From Oscillospiraceae bacterium (lineage in GTDB: Bacteria; Bacillota; Clostridia; Saccharofermentanales; Fastidiosipilaceae): DNA of 64,000 nucleotides. The stretch lies in the NCBI GenBank assembly GCA_029983685.1, contig JASBZA010000005.1, forward strand, positions 1 through 64,000. The letters run 5' to 3'. Below the pieces are notes generated by a model. That model was not told the DNA's origin. It ran no database searches and saw only the letters and a program-made list of their open reading frames with translations. Below, one piece after another: positions 43,665 to 53,176 of this stretch (its first letter is position 1; each line of letters begins with the position of its first letter). A program made the position numbers and the translations under genes.

Positions 43665-45731
43665 TTACTTCGAAACAACCTTTTCCTGAATGCTCTTAGG
43701 CACTTGCTCGAAGTGCGATATCTGCATTACGAAGGTACCTCTTCCCTGCGTTCTGGAACGAAGGGCGGTTGCATAGCCGAACATTTCGGCCAAAGGTACA
43801 AAGGCGGTAATCTTCTGAGCACCGGAGACAGCCAGCATGCCGTCGATACGTCCGCGGCGAGAATTGATGTCACCGATAACGTCGCCCATGTATTCTTCGG
43901 GGACGGTGATGTCTACCAGCATAATAGGCTCAAGTAAGACAGAATCAGCTTTACGCATACCTTCTTTGAAACCCATAGAACCGGCAATCTTAAAGGCCAT
44001 TTCCGAAGAGTCGACATCGTGGTAAGAACCATCTACGAGGTTTACTCTGACGTCCACAACCGGGTAACCGGCCACAACACCGGCCTGCATGGCTTCCTGA
44101 ATACCTTGGTTCGTCGGCTCGACGAATTCCTTAGGTACGGAACCACCGACTGTATTGTTATTGAATTCATATCCGGTACCGGGCTCCATAGGCTCGAGTT
44201 CTAGGATAACGTGACCGTATTGACCACGACCGCCGGACTGACGGATGAATTTACCTTCGGCCTTGACAGGCTTGGTGATGGTTTCTTTATAGGCAACCTG
44301 AGGTGCACCGACATTGGCCTCTACCTTAAACTCACGGAAGAGACGGTCCACGATAATATCCAAGTGGAGCTCGCCCATACCGGAGATAATGGTCTGACCG
44401 GTTTCTTCATCGGTGTGTGTCCTAAAGGTCGGATCTTCTTCCGCCAACTTCATCAGGGCAATCATCATCTTGTCCTGAGAAGCCTTGGACTTAGGCTCGA
44501 TAGCAACACTGATAACAGGCTCGGGGAATTCCATAGATTCCAAAATAATCGGATGATCACCGTCGCAAAGCGTGTCACCTGTGGTTGTATTCTTAAGGCC
44601 TACAGCAGCGGCAATATCACCGGCATAGACTTTCTCAACCTCTTCTCTGTGGTTAGCGTGCATGAGCAAGATACGGCCCATACGCTCTCTTTGTCCCTTG
44701 GTAGAGTTCTCAACATAAGAACCGGCTTCCAAGACACCGGAGTAAACTCTGAAGAAGGCTAACTTACCGACATAGGGGTCTGTTACAATCTTAAAGGCCA
44801 AAGCCGAGAAAGGCTCATCATCGGAAGCTTTACGAATATCCTCTTCTCCGGTCTCGACATCCACACCCTTAATAGGAGGAATATCCAGAGGAGAAGGCAT
44901 GTAGTTGACAATAGCATCCAACATAAGCTGTACACCCTTATTCTTATAAGAAGAGCCGCAGCAAACGGGGATAATATCGACATTAACCGTAGCTTCACGC
45001 AAGGCAGCCTTGAGCTCATCGACGGTAATCTCTTCACCTTCCAGGTATTTCATGGTGAGGTCTTCGTTGGTCTCGGCAATCGCTTCAACCATCTTGTCAC
45101 GCCATTCCTGAGCCAATTCCTTGTACTCATCGGGAATTTCTCTGGCTTCGTACTGGGTACCCATTTCATCCAGATAGACTTCGGCTTCCATCGCAACTAA
45201 GTCAATGATTCCGTCGAAGCTTTCTTCTTTACCGATAGGAATCTGGATAGGCACAGCATTAGCCTTGAGACGGTCTTTAATAGTCTGGACAGAGTAGAAA
45301 AAATCTGCTCCGGTTACGTCCATCTTATTAATATAGACCAGGCGGGGGACCTTATAATGATCGGCTTGACGCCAAACGGTTTCAGTCTGAGGCTCAACAC
45401 CGCTCTTGGCATCCAACAAGGTAACCGCACCGTCCAAAACTCTAAGTGAGCGCTCTACTTCAACAGTAAAGTCAACGTGTCCCGGTGTATCAATGATGTT
45501 GATTCTGTGTCCCTTCCACTGAGCAGTCGTAGCGGCAGAGGTAATAGTAATACCACGCTCTTGCTCCTGCTGCATGTAGTCCATGGTAGCACCGCCATCA
45601 TGGGTCTCACCGATTTTATGAATCTTACCTGTATAGTAAAGAATTCTCTCAGTAGTGGTCGTCTTACCGGCATCGATGTGAGCCATGATACCGATATTTC
45701 TGGTGTTTTCTAATGAGAAATCTCTAGGCAT
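43665..45731 (-). CDS. fusA: elongation factor G
   Basis: 688 residues. Translocase GTPase: AHIDAGKTTTTERILYYTG (P loop), DTPGHVDFTVEVERSLRVLDG, NKMDVTGADF, then domains II-V including GKAEGKFIRQSGGRGQYGH and the C-terminal MFGYATALRSRTQGRG. Classic rpsL-rpsG-fusA-tuf order; 22 bases after rpsG. Confidence 0.97.
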   Translation of the reverse strand: MPRDFSLENTRNIGIMAHIDAGKTTTTERILYYTGKIHKIGETHDGGATMDYMQQEQERGITITSAATTAQWKGHRINIIDTPGHVDFTVEVERSLRVLDGAVTLLDAKSGVEPQTETVWRQADHYKVPRLVYINKMDVTGADFFYSVQTIKDRLKANAVPIQIPIGKEESFDGIIDLVAMEAEVYLDEMGTQYEAREIPDEYKELAQEWRDKMVEAIAETNEDLTMKYLEGEEITVDELKAALREATVNVDIIPVCCGSSYKNKGVQLMLDAIVNYMPSPLDIPPIKGVDVETGEEDIRKASDDEPFSALAFKIVTDPYVGKLAFFRVYSGVLEAGSYVENSTKGQRERMGRILLMHANHREEVEKVYAGDIAAAVGLKNTTTGDTLCDGDHPIILESMEFPEPVISVAIEPKSKASQDKMMIALMKLAEEDPTFRTHTDEETGQTIISGMGELHLDIIVDRLFREFKVEANVGAPQVAYKETITKPVKAEGKFIRQSGGRGQYGHVILELEPMEPGTGYEFNNNTVGGSVPKEFVEPTNQGIQEAMQAGVVAGYPVVDVRVNLVDGSYHDVDSSEMAFKIAGSMGFKEGMRKADSVLLEPIMLVDITVPEEYMGDVIGDINSRRGRIDGMLAVSGAQKITAFVPLAEMFGYATALRSRTQGRGTFVMQISHFEQVPKSIQEKVVSK

Positions 45732-45753
45732 CGAAACATACTCCTTTCAATCC

Positions 45754-46224
45754 CTACCAGCGGAAGTGTGCGAAAGCACGGTTAGCTTCAGCCATACGGT
45801 GCATTTCTTCTTTACGTCTGAAAGCGCCGCCGGTCTCATTCATAGCATCAATGAGTTCGTTGGCCAGACGCTCCTTCATGGTCTTCTCGCTTCTGGTACG
45901 GGAATACTGGGTAATCCAACGCAATGCCAAAGTTTGGCGGCGTTCGGGCCTAACTTCAATCGGGACCTGATAGTTGGCACCGCCAACTCTTCTGGCCTTA
46001 ACTTCAAGCATAGGCATGACATTTTCCAGTGCTTTTTCAAATACTTCTAAGCCATCCATGTCGGTCTTCTCTTTGATAATGTCAAAGGCACCATACACGA
46101 TGGACTGGGCTAATCCCTTTTTTCCGTCTAACATGATGTTGTTAATGAGCTTAGATACTCTCACATCATGATATACCGGATCAGGGAGAACTTCTCTTTT
46201 TGGGACGTGTCCTTTACGTGGCAC
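45754..46224 (-). CDS. rpsG: 30S ribosomal protein S7
   Basis: 156 residues, binding 16S rRNA in the head and contacting mRNA at the exit. It reads VPRKGHVPKREVLPDPVYHD from GTG 46224, with AAGGAGGGA upstream; the open frame to 46275 is not used. RVGGANYQVPIEV and the KEEMHRMAEANRAFAHFRW end are diagnostic. Confidence 0.96.
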   Translation of the reverse strand: MPRKGHVPKREVLPDPVYHDVRVSKLINNIMLDGKKGLAQSIVYGAFDIIKEKTDMDGLEVFEKALENVMPMLEVKARRVGGANYQVPIEVRPERRQTLALRWITQYSRTRSEKTMKERLANELIDAMNETGGAFRRKEEMHRMAEANRAFAHFRW

Positions 46225-46377
46225 TAGTCTTCCCTCCTTTTCATGATAAAACCGGGCATATATTGCCCCTATCACAGGTACTCATGGCTCTTCTAAAGCC
46301 TTGTCAGTGCTCATTGTCCGCCTACAAAATTATTTGTTCTAGACAAGATGTACTGAGCAAATGAGTTCAACCTGATC

Positions 46378-46806
46378 CTACTTCTTGACCTTAGCAGCCT
46401 TAGGTTTCTTAGCTCCGTACTTGGAACGGCCTTGCATACGATCTTGTACACCGGCTGTATCCAAAGTTCCTCTCACAACGTGGTAACGAACACCGGGCAA
46501 GTCCTTAACCCTACCGCCACGGATAAGCACAACACTGTGTTCTTGCAGGTTGTGGCCGATACCGGGGATATAGGCCGTAACTTCCATACCCGAGGTGAGG
46601 CGGACACGGGCGACCTTACGCATAGCCGAGTTAGGCTTCTTAGGCGTAGTGGTCTTCACAACGGTACAAACGCCGCGCTTCTGCGGAGAGTTTACGTGTG
46701 TCGTACGCTTTTTCAAGGTATTCATGTTCACATGTAAGGCCGGAGACTTAGACTTTTCTTGCTTTGTCTTACGCCCTTGCTTGACGAGTTGGTTGAACGT
46801 TGGCAT
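46378..46806 (-). CDS. rpsL: 30S ribosomal protein S12
   Basis: 142 residues. It has the decoding-centre loops KKPNSAMRKVARVRL and GHNLQEHSVVLIRGGRVKDLPGVRYH; Lys in TPKKPNS is the wild-type streptomycin-sensitive form. The C-terminus is slightly longer than most (ends KKPKAAKVKK). ATG 46806 follows GGAGGTG. First gene of the str operon. Confidence 0.97.
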   Translation of the reverse strand: MPTFNQLVKQGRKTKQEKSKSPALHVNMNTLKKRTTHVNSPQKRGVCTVVKTTTPKKPNSAMRKVARVRLTSGMEVTAYIPGIGHNLQEHSVVLIRGGRVKDLPGVRYHVVRGTLDTAGVQDRMQGRSKYGAKKPKAAKVKK

Positions 46807-46892
46807 CAATACACCTCCTTCCCTAATACTTCATTTTATTCCGTAGTCACAGGCAAAAGGGCACAAGTGTCCTACTTGCGACATACTGACCG

Positions 46893-46921
46893 ATTATAGC
46901 AGTTTTTTTCTTAGGGTGCAA
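46893..46921 (-). promoter_or_regulatory. probable promoter of the str operon
   Basis: Minus strand TTGCAC (46916-46921), 17-base spacer, perfect TATAAT (46893-46898). The -35 lies in the last codons of serS. No terminator is seen between serS and rpsL, so serS transcripts may also run in. Confidence 0.5.
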
Positions 46922-48200
46922 GTCGCTCTTGACCGCCCATATACTTCCTAAGCACTTCGGGAATAATGACACTTCCGTCCGCCTGTTGGTTTTGCTCTAA
47001 GATAGCGGGAATCACTCTGGACGTGGCCAAACCCGAAGCATTTAAGGTGTGAACATAGTAGGTCTTATTATCATCGGCCTTTCTATAGCGCATATTGCCT
47101 CTTCTGGCCTGGTAGTCTTTGGCATTAGAAGCCGAGCTCACTTCCTTAAAATCATTCATGCTGGGGATCCAGACTTCAATATCCCAAGTTTTGGCCATAG
47201 AAGCCGAACAGTCACCGGCTGCCAGACGGGATAAGCGATAATGAAGGCCCAGTCCCTCGACCAGCTTACAGGCCTTGCCGACTAATTCCGCAAAAGCCTT
47301 GGGGGAATCCTCGGGCGTGGTGTACTGGAACATTTCGACTTTATTAAACTGATGGCCTCTGATCATGCCTCTTTCTTCGGCCCGATAAGAACCCGCCTCT
47401 TTACGATAGCAAGGTGAATAGGCAAAGAACTTCTTCGGCAAGTCTTTCTCTTCCAAAATTTCATCGCGGTAAAGATTTACTAAGGCGGTTTCGGCCGTGG
47501 GCAGGATAAACTGCATATTCTGCTTCAAGGTCTCCTCTTCGGTCTCAAACCAGTAGACATCTTCTTCAAACTTGGGGAACTGACCTGCGGTAAGGCCGGA
47601 TTGGTAATTCAAGATATGGGGTACCAAGAACATCTCATAACCGTCAGCCAAATGGGTGTCGATAAAGTAATTCAGCAAGGCCCATTCCAGTCTGGCTCCG
47701 TCACCTTTATAAATCCAGAAACCGTTTCCGGACAATTTAGCACCGCGCGTGTAATCAATAAGGCCCAGCTTCTCGGCCAAATCCACATGATGGAGCGGTT
47801 CGAAGTCAAACTCGGGCTTAGTGCCGTAAATCTTCTCCACCTGATTATTTTCTTTGCCACCCGCTACAACATCGTCATCCGGCATATTGGGCAGGGCCAG
47901 CAAGAAAATCTCCTGATCTTTGCTAAGCTGGTTCACTTCTTCATCCAAGGTCTTGATGGAATCGGATAATGCCTTCAATTCGGCCAAAACCTCAGTGGCG
48001 TCCTGGCCGGCTTTCTTCAGTTGAGGCACCTGAGCCGACAGCTTGTTACGTTTAGCCTTCATCTGCTCAACTTCGGTGATTTTCTGACGTCTTAACTGAT
48101 CTTCTGCCAAAAAGGAGCTAAAATCTATCTCCAAGCCTCTTTTGGCCAGGGCCTGACTTACCAGGTCCGAATCTTTTCTGATTAATTGAATATCTAACAT
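46911..48200 (-). CDS. serS: seryl-tRNA synthetase
   Basis: 429 residues: an N-terminal coiled-coil tRNA arm (about 30-100) and a class II catalytic core with motif 2 (CYRKEAGSYRAEERGMIRGHQFNKVEMF) and motif 3 near NASGLATSRVIPAILEQNQQADG. Charges tRNA-Ser. Only 57 bases separate it from the divergent HAD gene, too short for a T-box. Confidence 0.97.
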   Translation of the reverse strand: MLDIQLIRKDSDLVSQALAKRGLEIDFSSFLAEDQLRRQKITEVEQMKAKRNKLSAQVPQLKKAGQDATEVLAELKALSDSIKTLDEEVNQLSKDQEIFLLALPNMPDDDVVAGGKENNQVEKIYGTKPEFDFEPLHHVDLAEKLGLIDYTRGAKLSGNGFWIYKGDGARLEWALLNYFIDTHLADGYEMFLVPHILNYQSGLTAGQFPKFEEDVYWFETEEETLKQNMQFILPTAETALVNLYRDEILEEKDLPKKFFAYSPCYRKEAGSYRAEERGMIRGHQFNKVEMFQYTTPEDSPKAFAELVGKACKLVEGLGLHYRLSRLAAGDCSASMAKTWDIEVWIPSMNDFKEVSSASNAKDYQARRGNMRYRKADDNKTYYVHTLNASGLATSRVIPAILEQNQQADGSVIIPEVLRKYMGGQERLAP

Positions 48201-48257
48201 GGCTTTTTTCCTCCTCTTGGGCTGAAATGCTTCGCCAAGTATAGCATAATTGGCAGC

Positions 48258-48944
48258 ATGGATTTACGATTAGTCATTTTTGATATGGATGGTTTATTGG
48301 TTGATACCGAGCGTATCGCCAGAGAAGCTTTTTTCGAGATTGCCGCGAAGATGGACCTGCCCCTGGAAGACTGGCATTTCCAATCCGTCTTAGGTGTGAA
48401 TCGGAGGATGGAAGCAATGAAGTTTCGCTCCTACTTCCCCGATTTAGATTTTGATTTCTATATTAATGAGGTTATTAAGCGGCAAAACGAAATTAAAGAG
48501 ACAAGGGGTATCCCGGTCAAAAAGGGAGCCTTCCGTTTACTGGAATTTTTGAAAGAACAAAAAATTCCCGCCGTTGTGGCCAGTTCAACTGAAAGACCCA
48601 TGGTCCTTAAAATTCTGGAAAAGACCGGACTTCTACCTTATTTTATTGGCTTTGCCTGCGGTGACCAGGTCACACACTCTAAACCGGATCCGGAAATTTT
48701 CCATCTGGCTATTAAGGAAGCCACTGCTTATATCGAAAGCTCGGAAGCTAAAAACTATCCTCTTCCGACACCTCAAACCGCCCTGGTCCTGGAAGATTCA
48801 CACCAGGGCATTAAGGCAGCCAACCGGGCGGATATCCCGGTCATCATGGTGCCGGACCTATTAGAGCCGGACGGAGAGGGTAAACTTTTGGCCTGCCTGG
48901 ATGATTTAGACCAGGTCAAGGCCTATTTAGAAAAACTAGTTTAA
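48258..48944 (+). CDS. HAD-superfamily phosphatase (beta-phosphoglucomutase-like)
   Basis: 228 residues. Motif I DMDGLLVDTE near residue 9, a helical cap (about 16-85), motif II VVASST, motif III Lys in SKPDPEIF, and motif IV VLEDSHQGIKAANRAD. Likely acts on a small phosphorylated sugar or nucleotide; the substrate is not readable. Convergent with trmL with a 9-base overlap. Confidence 0.88.
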   Translation: MDLRLVIFDMDGLLVDTERIAREAFFEIAAKMDLPLEDWHFQSVLGVNRRMEAMKFRSYFPDLDFDFYINEVIKRQNEIKETRGIPVKKGAFRLLEFLKEQKIPAVVASSTERPMVLKILEKTGLLPYFIGFACGDQVTHSKPDPEIFHLAIKEATAYIESSEAKNYPLPTPQTALVLEDSHQGIKAANRADIPVIMVPDLLEPDGEGKLLACLDDLDQVKAYLEKLV

Positions 48945-49430
48945 ACCTCTTAAATGCCCTTCTGTTCCCAATCCTCGGAAATTCTGCTGCCTTGCATATT
49001 CATAAGCGACAATGGCGACAGAGTTAGACAGGTTTAAAGACCTGGTCCCTTCAATCATGGGAATGCGAATCATGCGTTCGGGATGGGCCAAAAGCAAGGG
49101 TTCAGGTAAACCTTTGGTCTCTTTACCGAAAAGAATTAGTGTATCTTCTTTATAAGAAGGCTCGCTGTAGACCTTGGTCCCCTTAGTGGACGTATAGTAA
49201 ATAGCATAATGAACCTTTTCTTTCAGGAGGTCTTCCACATTGTCCCAAAGATACAAGTCGGTCATGTTGTACCAGTAATCTAAGCCCGACCTTTTCAGAT
49301 AACGATCTTCCAGGCTAAAACCCAACTTACCGACCAGGTGTAAACTCGCCCCCAAGGCTACACACGTTCTAATAATATTTCCGGTATTCTGCGGAATCTC
49401 CGGTTCAACTAAAGCTATTTCCAATCCCAT
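48936..49430 (-). CDS. trmL: tRNA (cytidine(34)-2'-O)-methyltransferase
   Basis: 164 residues of the SPOUT fold: IALVEPEIPQNTGNIIRTCVALGASLHLVGKLGFSLEDRYLKRSGLDYW, then LILFGKETKGLPE and RIPMIEGTRSLNLSNSVAIVAYE, forming the SAM-binding knot. Methylates the wobble ribose in tRNA-Leu. Overlaps whiA by one base. Confidence 0.93.
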   Translation of the reverse strand: MGLEIALVEPEIPQNTGNIIRTCVALGASLHLVGKLGFSLEDRYLKRSGLDYWYNMTDLYLWDNVEDLLKEKVHYAIYYTSTKGTKVYSEPSYKEDTLILFGKETKGLPEPLLLAHPERMIRIPMIEGTRSLNLSNSVAIVAYEYARQQNFRGLGTEGHLRGLN

Positions 49431-50365
49431 TATTTGATCTCCTCTAAGAGTTCTTTGGCCAAAGTCTCTAACTTACCCAAACGATGATAGACACCTGATT
49501 TACCGATAGGAGGTACCAAAAGATCTCCTAGTTCTCTAAGCGAGTAACCCGGATTTTCAAAGCGTACCCTGGCCACCTCTTGTAACTCGTCAGGAAGCGT
49601 ATCTAGTAAATCTTTATCATCCAGTGCTTTAATAATAGCAATCTGCCGGGCTGCGCTCTCGGCAATACGTCCCATATTGGCCGTATCAAAATTCACCGTC
49701 CGGTTGACCTGCTCATTCATATTTTTTCGGACACGGACACTTTCGAAATCCAAATAGGATTTGTTAGCACCGGTCTCGGCCAAAAAATTCGCAATACAGT
49801 CGCCGTTTTTTATGTACAAGATAGAGCCCGTAAAAGACGCTTGGACAAAATTGCTGATATTAGCCAAGTCCAAAAGATCTTGGCAAAAAGCTAAAACCTG
49901 GGGTCTTCTAAAAGACAAGGCAATCTGGTAAGACTTTTCCGGTACGGCCATGGATCCCACGGCCAAAAAAACGGCACGCAAGAGGCACATTCTTTCTTCT
50001 TCTTCGAAGTTTTCAGCCTGCTCTGTCACATTGGCCCGCAAAAATTCATAGCCTAAGGTGTCTTCCAGATTTTCTCTAAGGCTTGCCACCATATCCGGCT
50101 TATCAGTCTTCCAGGTATAAAAGTTCTTATTAACTTGAATATCGCCCGCTTCACCGGTCAGGCCCTTGGCCACCTGGTCGATGGTTTCAATAAAGGGACG
50201 GTGTTGGCTTTTAACGGTGATTTCTTTGGACATAAAGGTCGCCGAAGAAGCCAATACCATGCCCAACCACAAATCGGCAATAAAAGAATCTTCTAAGAGC
50301 CCCTTCTCTTTTTCCAATTCCAGGAACTCTTCTTTTACTTGATAAGAAAAACTGCCGGGTCGCAT
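49430..50365 (-). CDS. whiA: WhiA, DNA-binding protein linked to cell division
   Basis: 311 residues: an N-terminal LAGLIDADG-like domain (SFSYQVKEEFL ... RAVFLAVGSMAVPEKSYQIALSF) without nuclease activity, and a C-terminal helix-turn-helix (ELQEVARVRFENPGYSLRELGDLLVPPIGKSGVYHRL). In Firmicutes it affects division and chromosome segregation. In most relatives yvcK stands between rapZ and whiA; here rapZ ends 2 bases before it. Confidence 0.94.
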   Translation of the reverse strand: MRPGSFSYQVKEEFLELEKEKGLLEDSFIADLWLGMVLASSATFMSKEITVKSQHRPFIETIDQVAKGLTGEAGDIQVNKNFYTWKTDKPDMVASLRENLEDTLGYEFLRANVTEQAENFEEEERMCLLRAVFLAVGSMAVPEKSYQIALSFRRPQVLAFCQDLLDLANISNFVQASFTGSILYIKNGDCIANFLAETGANKSYLDFESVRVRKNMNEQVNRTVNFDTANMGRIAESAARQIAIIKALDDKDLLDTLPDELQEVARVRFENPGYSLRELGDLLVPPIGKSGVYHRLGKLETLAKELLEEIK

Positions 50366-50367
50366 GG

Positions 50368-51267
50368 CTAAGCGTCCCTCGTTTTCTGTAAATCTTTGGC
50401 AATATCGCGGTGGACTAAGGTAACCCTATAGCCTGCCTCACGTAAACTCCGGCTTAAGTCTTCCGCCAAAAGAACCGACCGATGTCGACCACCCGTACAG
50501 CCTACCCCTATGGTAAAGGTAAATTTGCCTTCCCTTATATAGTAAGGCAAAAGATATAAGAACAGGTCTAACTGCTTGTCCATAAAAATCCGGGTCTCCG
50601 GGAAGTGGTAGACATAGTCTCGGATCTCCCGGTCCTGGCCGCTTAAAGGCCTCAGAGCATCTACATAATATGGATTGGGTAAAAAGCGGACATCTACAAC
50701 CGAGTCACAATCTTCGGGCATACCGTATTTGAAGCCGAACGATTGCACGACGATAGAGAGCTTTTGGCTGGGATCGGCCTGGTCGTCTCTGTGGATATAT
50801 TGAAAAACCTTATCGGCCAAATCTTTGGGCGACAAATAGTCGGTTTTTATGCGCTGGTCCGCTTGTTCTAAAAGCGGCTCTAGGAGTTCTCGTTCACGCC
50901 GGATGCCTTGGGCTAGGCTCTGGTCTTTAGCCAAGGGATGGTTTCTCCTGGACTGCTTATAACGACTCATGATGGCATCGTCCGAAGCTTCCAAAAATAG
51001 AATTTTATAGCTGATGCCGTTTTCTTGGAGCTGTTTAAGGCTCTGTGCAAAACCTGAGAAATACTCTTTGGACCGGCTGTCGACCACTATGGCCAAAGGC
51101 CCCACGCCCAAACCTTCGTTTTGCTTATTGGCTACCAGCTTGCTGACCAAGTCTCCTACCAGGTGGGCCGGCAAATTATCTATACAAAAATACCCGTAAT
51201 CTTCCAGACTGTTGGCGACAACACTCTTTCCCGACCCGGACATACCGGTAACAATTAAGACATCCAT
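50368..51267 (-). CDS. rapZ: RapZ/YvcJ nucleotide-binding RNase adaptor
   Basis: 299 residues with Walker A GMSGSGKS, a KEYFSGF region with LFLEASDDAIMSRYKQSRRNHPL (Walker B-like), and the C-terminal domain with FGFKYGMPEDCDSVVDVRFLPNPYY and GCTGGRHRSVLLAEDL. Binds GTP; in E. coli it guides RNase E to the GlmZ small RNA, in Firmicutes its role is less clear. Overlaps the murB end by one base. Confidence 0.95.
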   Translation of the reverse strand: MDVLIVTGMSGSGKSVVANSLEDYGYFCIDNLPAHLVGDLVSKLVANKQNEGLGVGPLAIVVDSRSKEYFSGFAQSLKQLQENGISYKILFLEASDDAIMSRYKQSRRNHPLAKDQSLAQGIRRERELLEPLLEQADQRIKTDYLSPKDLADKVFQYIHRDDQADPSQKLSIVVQSFGFKYGMPEDCDSVVDVRFLPNPYYVDALRPLSGQDREIRDYVYHFPETRIFMDKQLDLFLYLLPYYIREGKFTFTIGVGCTGGRHRSVLLAEDLSRSLREAGYRVTLVHRDIAKDLQKTRDA

Positions 51268-52256
51268 TAATAATCTCCGATCCGACGCACTTCGGTCTCT
51301 AAGCGTACTCCGAATCTATTATAGATTTCGTCTTGGATAAAATGGATGAGGTCTAAAACATTTTGAGCCGTGGCGCCGCCCTGATTGACAATAAAGCCCG
51401 CATGTTTCAAAGATACCTGGGCACCGCCTATGGCTTTGCCTTTCAATCCGGCATCGGTGATAAGTTTGCCAACATAGTGGCCTTCAGGTCTTTTGAAAAC
51501 CGAACCGCAACTGGGCATATCTAAAGGCTGAGAATGCTCTCGCCTAGCCGTATAGTCGTTAACACGATCTTTTATAATCTGAGGATCGTCTTCTTCTAAA
51601 ACATAACAGGTCGACAGAATAATTTTCTCCCCCTTCTGAAAAGCCGACATCCTGTAACCGAAACCCTGGTCGGTCCCTTCCAGGGCCTTGATTTTCAAAT
51701 CTTCATCTAAGTAGTAGGTTAATTTAGCTACATCCACCGTAGAGCCCTCGTAGGCTCCGGCATTCATGAAAATAGCTCCGCCGACCGATCCGGGGATGCC
51801 TGTGGCAAACTCCAGTCCAGTCAGGCCCTGAGACGAAGCATAGCGCGACGCCTCAACCATGGAAGCTCCTGATTCAGAATAAAAATAGCCCTTGCCCCGA
51901 TGATTCAGCACGGGGCTTTGGTGAAGATGCTTTAAGTTCCAATGGTAATCGTCTTCTCCGGGGAAGTTCCCCAGAAAGCCGAACCGCCCGAAACGCTCGC
52001 CTAAGCTAATAACCAGGCCTCTGATGCCCTTATCCGCTACCAATACATTAGATCCCTTACCTAAGACCAGGTAGGGCATGTTTTTTTCTTTGGCCACAGT
52101 CAAAAGGTCAATCAAAGCTTCAACCGTAGAAGGTTCGGCAAAATAATCCGCCGGTCCTCCGATCTCGTAAGTGGTGTGCCTTGACATAGGCTCTTGTTCT
52201 AAAACCTTCAGCTTATGTGTCTGTTCAATTGAAGTCCATAAATGATTTGTCATCAT
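51267..52256 (-). CDS. murB: UDP-N-acetylenolpyruvoylglucosamine reductase
   Basis: 329 residues. FAD-binding domain with TTYEIGGPADYF, YLVLGKGSNVLVADKGIRG, GLEFATGIPGSVGGAIFMNAGAYEG and, in the C-terminal domain, PSCGSVFKRPEGHYVGKLI. Second step of peptidoglycan precursor synthesis. An insert of about 25 residues (GFLGNFPGEDDYHWNLKHLH) follows the first FAD motif and is not usual in type II MurB. Confidence 0.95.
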   Translation of the reverse strand: MMTNHLWTSIEQTHKLKVLEQEPMSRHTTYEIGGPADYFAEPSTVEALIDLLTVAKEKNMPYLVLGKGSNVLVADKGIRGLVISLGERFGRFGFLGNFPGEDDYHWNLKHLHQSPVLNHRGKGYFYSESGASMVEASRYASSQGLTGLEFATGIPGSVGGAIFMNAGAYEGSTVDVAKLTYYLDEDLKIKALEGTDQGFGYRMSAFQKGEKIILSTCYVLEEDDPQIIKDRVNDYTARREHSQPLDMPSCGSVFKRPEGHYVGKLITDAGLKGKAIGGAQVSLKHAGFIVNQGGATAQNVLDLIHFIQDEIYNRFGVRLETEVRRIGDY

Positions 52257-52261
52257 ATCTC

Positions 52262-53173
52262 CTAATTGCCGAAAAGGCGCTTGGTCAGCTCTTCGGCAGC
52301 ATTGTAACCCATACGGCGCTGGCGGAAGTTAATCGCGGCAACTTCTACAATTATGGCCAAATTTCGGCCCGGCCGAACCGGTATGGTAATCGAGGGCACG
52401 CGTATACCCAGGATGTCGGTAGTTTCTTCATTAATACCCAAGCGCTCATAGGATTTTCGCTCATCCCAAAGTTCCAGTTTAATAACGAAGTCAATCGACT
52501 CCTGTTGCTTGATGGAAGAAACACCGAAAAGTTCTTTAACGTCCAAAATACCCAAACCGCGAATCTCGATCAGGTGGCGGATAATCTCCGGCGCCTGCCC
52601 TAAAAGAGTCGTGTCGGACACCCTTCTTACTTCAACCAGGTCGTCGGCTATAAGGCGGTGGCCTCTTTTGACAATTTCCATAGCGGTCTCGGACTTACCG
52701 ACGCCACTTTCGCCCAGCATCAAAATACCTTCACCGTAAATTTCAACCAAAACACCGTGCAAGGTGGTTTCAGGTGCCAGTTCCACATTGAGGTATTTTA
52801 TAAGAGCACTCATGAAGACCGAGGTGACCTCGGGTGTTCTCAACAAAGGTACGGAGTAGCGTCTGGAACACTCCAGAAGTTCCGCGAAAGGTTCATGCTG
52901 GCGGGAAATGACCAAACACGGAATGCCTCTGGACATCAACTGGTCCAACTTATACATCCTGTCTTCGGCCGTCTGGGCATCCAAATAAGCCATCTCCATA
53001 TTGCCCAACAGCTGAATACGGTCGGCACCGAAGTGCTCGTATGATCCGGACAGCTGCAGGCCCGGCCTAGTGACATCAGCAACGGAAATCAAGATATCTT
53101 CGGTATTGCCGAAAGAGGTCAATTCTTCCAGATTAAACTCATCAATGATGTTTTTTAAACTAACAGAAGCCAT
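52262..53173 (-). CDS. hprK: HPr kinase/phosphorylase
   Basis: 303 residues: N-terminal domain (about 1-125) and a C-terminal kinase with GESGVGKSE (Walker A), DDLVEVRR and the HprK signature EIRGLGILDVKELFG. Phosphorylates HPr on Ser46 and so sets catabolite repression. hprK-murB-rapZ is a standard clostridial cluster. Confidence 0.96.
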   Translation of the reverse strand: MASVSLKNIIDEFNLEELTSFGNTEDILISVADVTRPGLQLSGSYEHFGADRIQLLGNMEMAYLDAQTAEDRMYKLDQLMSRGIPCLVISRQHEPFAELLECSRRYSVPLLRTPEVTSVFMSALIKYLNVELAPETTLHGVLVEIYGEGILMLGESGVGKSETAMEIVKRGHRLIADDLVEVRRVSDTTLLGQAPEIIRHLIEIRGLGILDVKELFGVSSIKQQESIDFVIKLELWDERKSYERLGINEETTDILGIRVPSITIPVRPGRNLAIIVEVAAINFRQRRMGYNAAEELTKRLFGN

Positions 53174-53176
53174 ATC

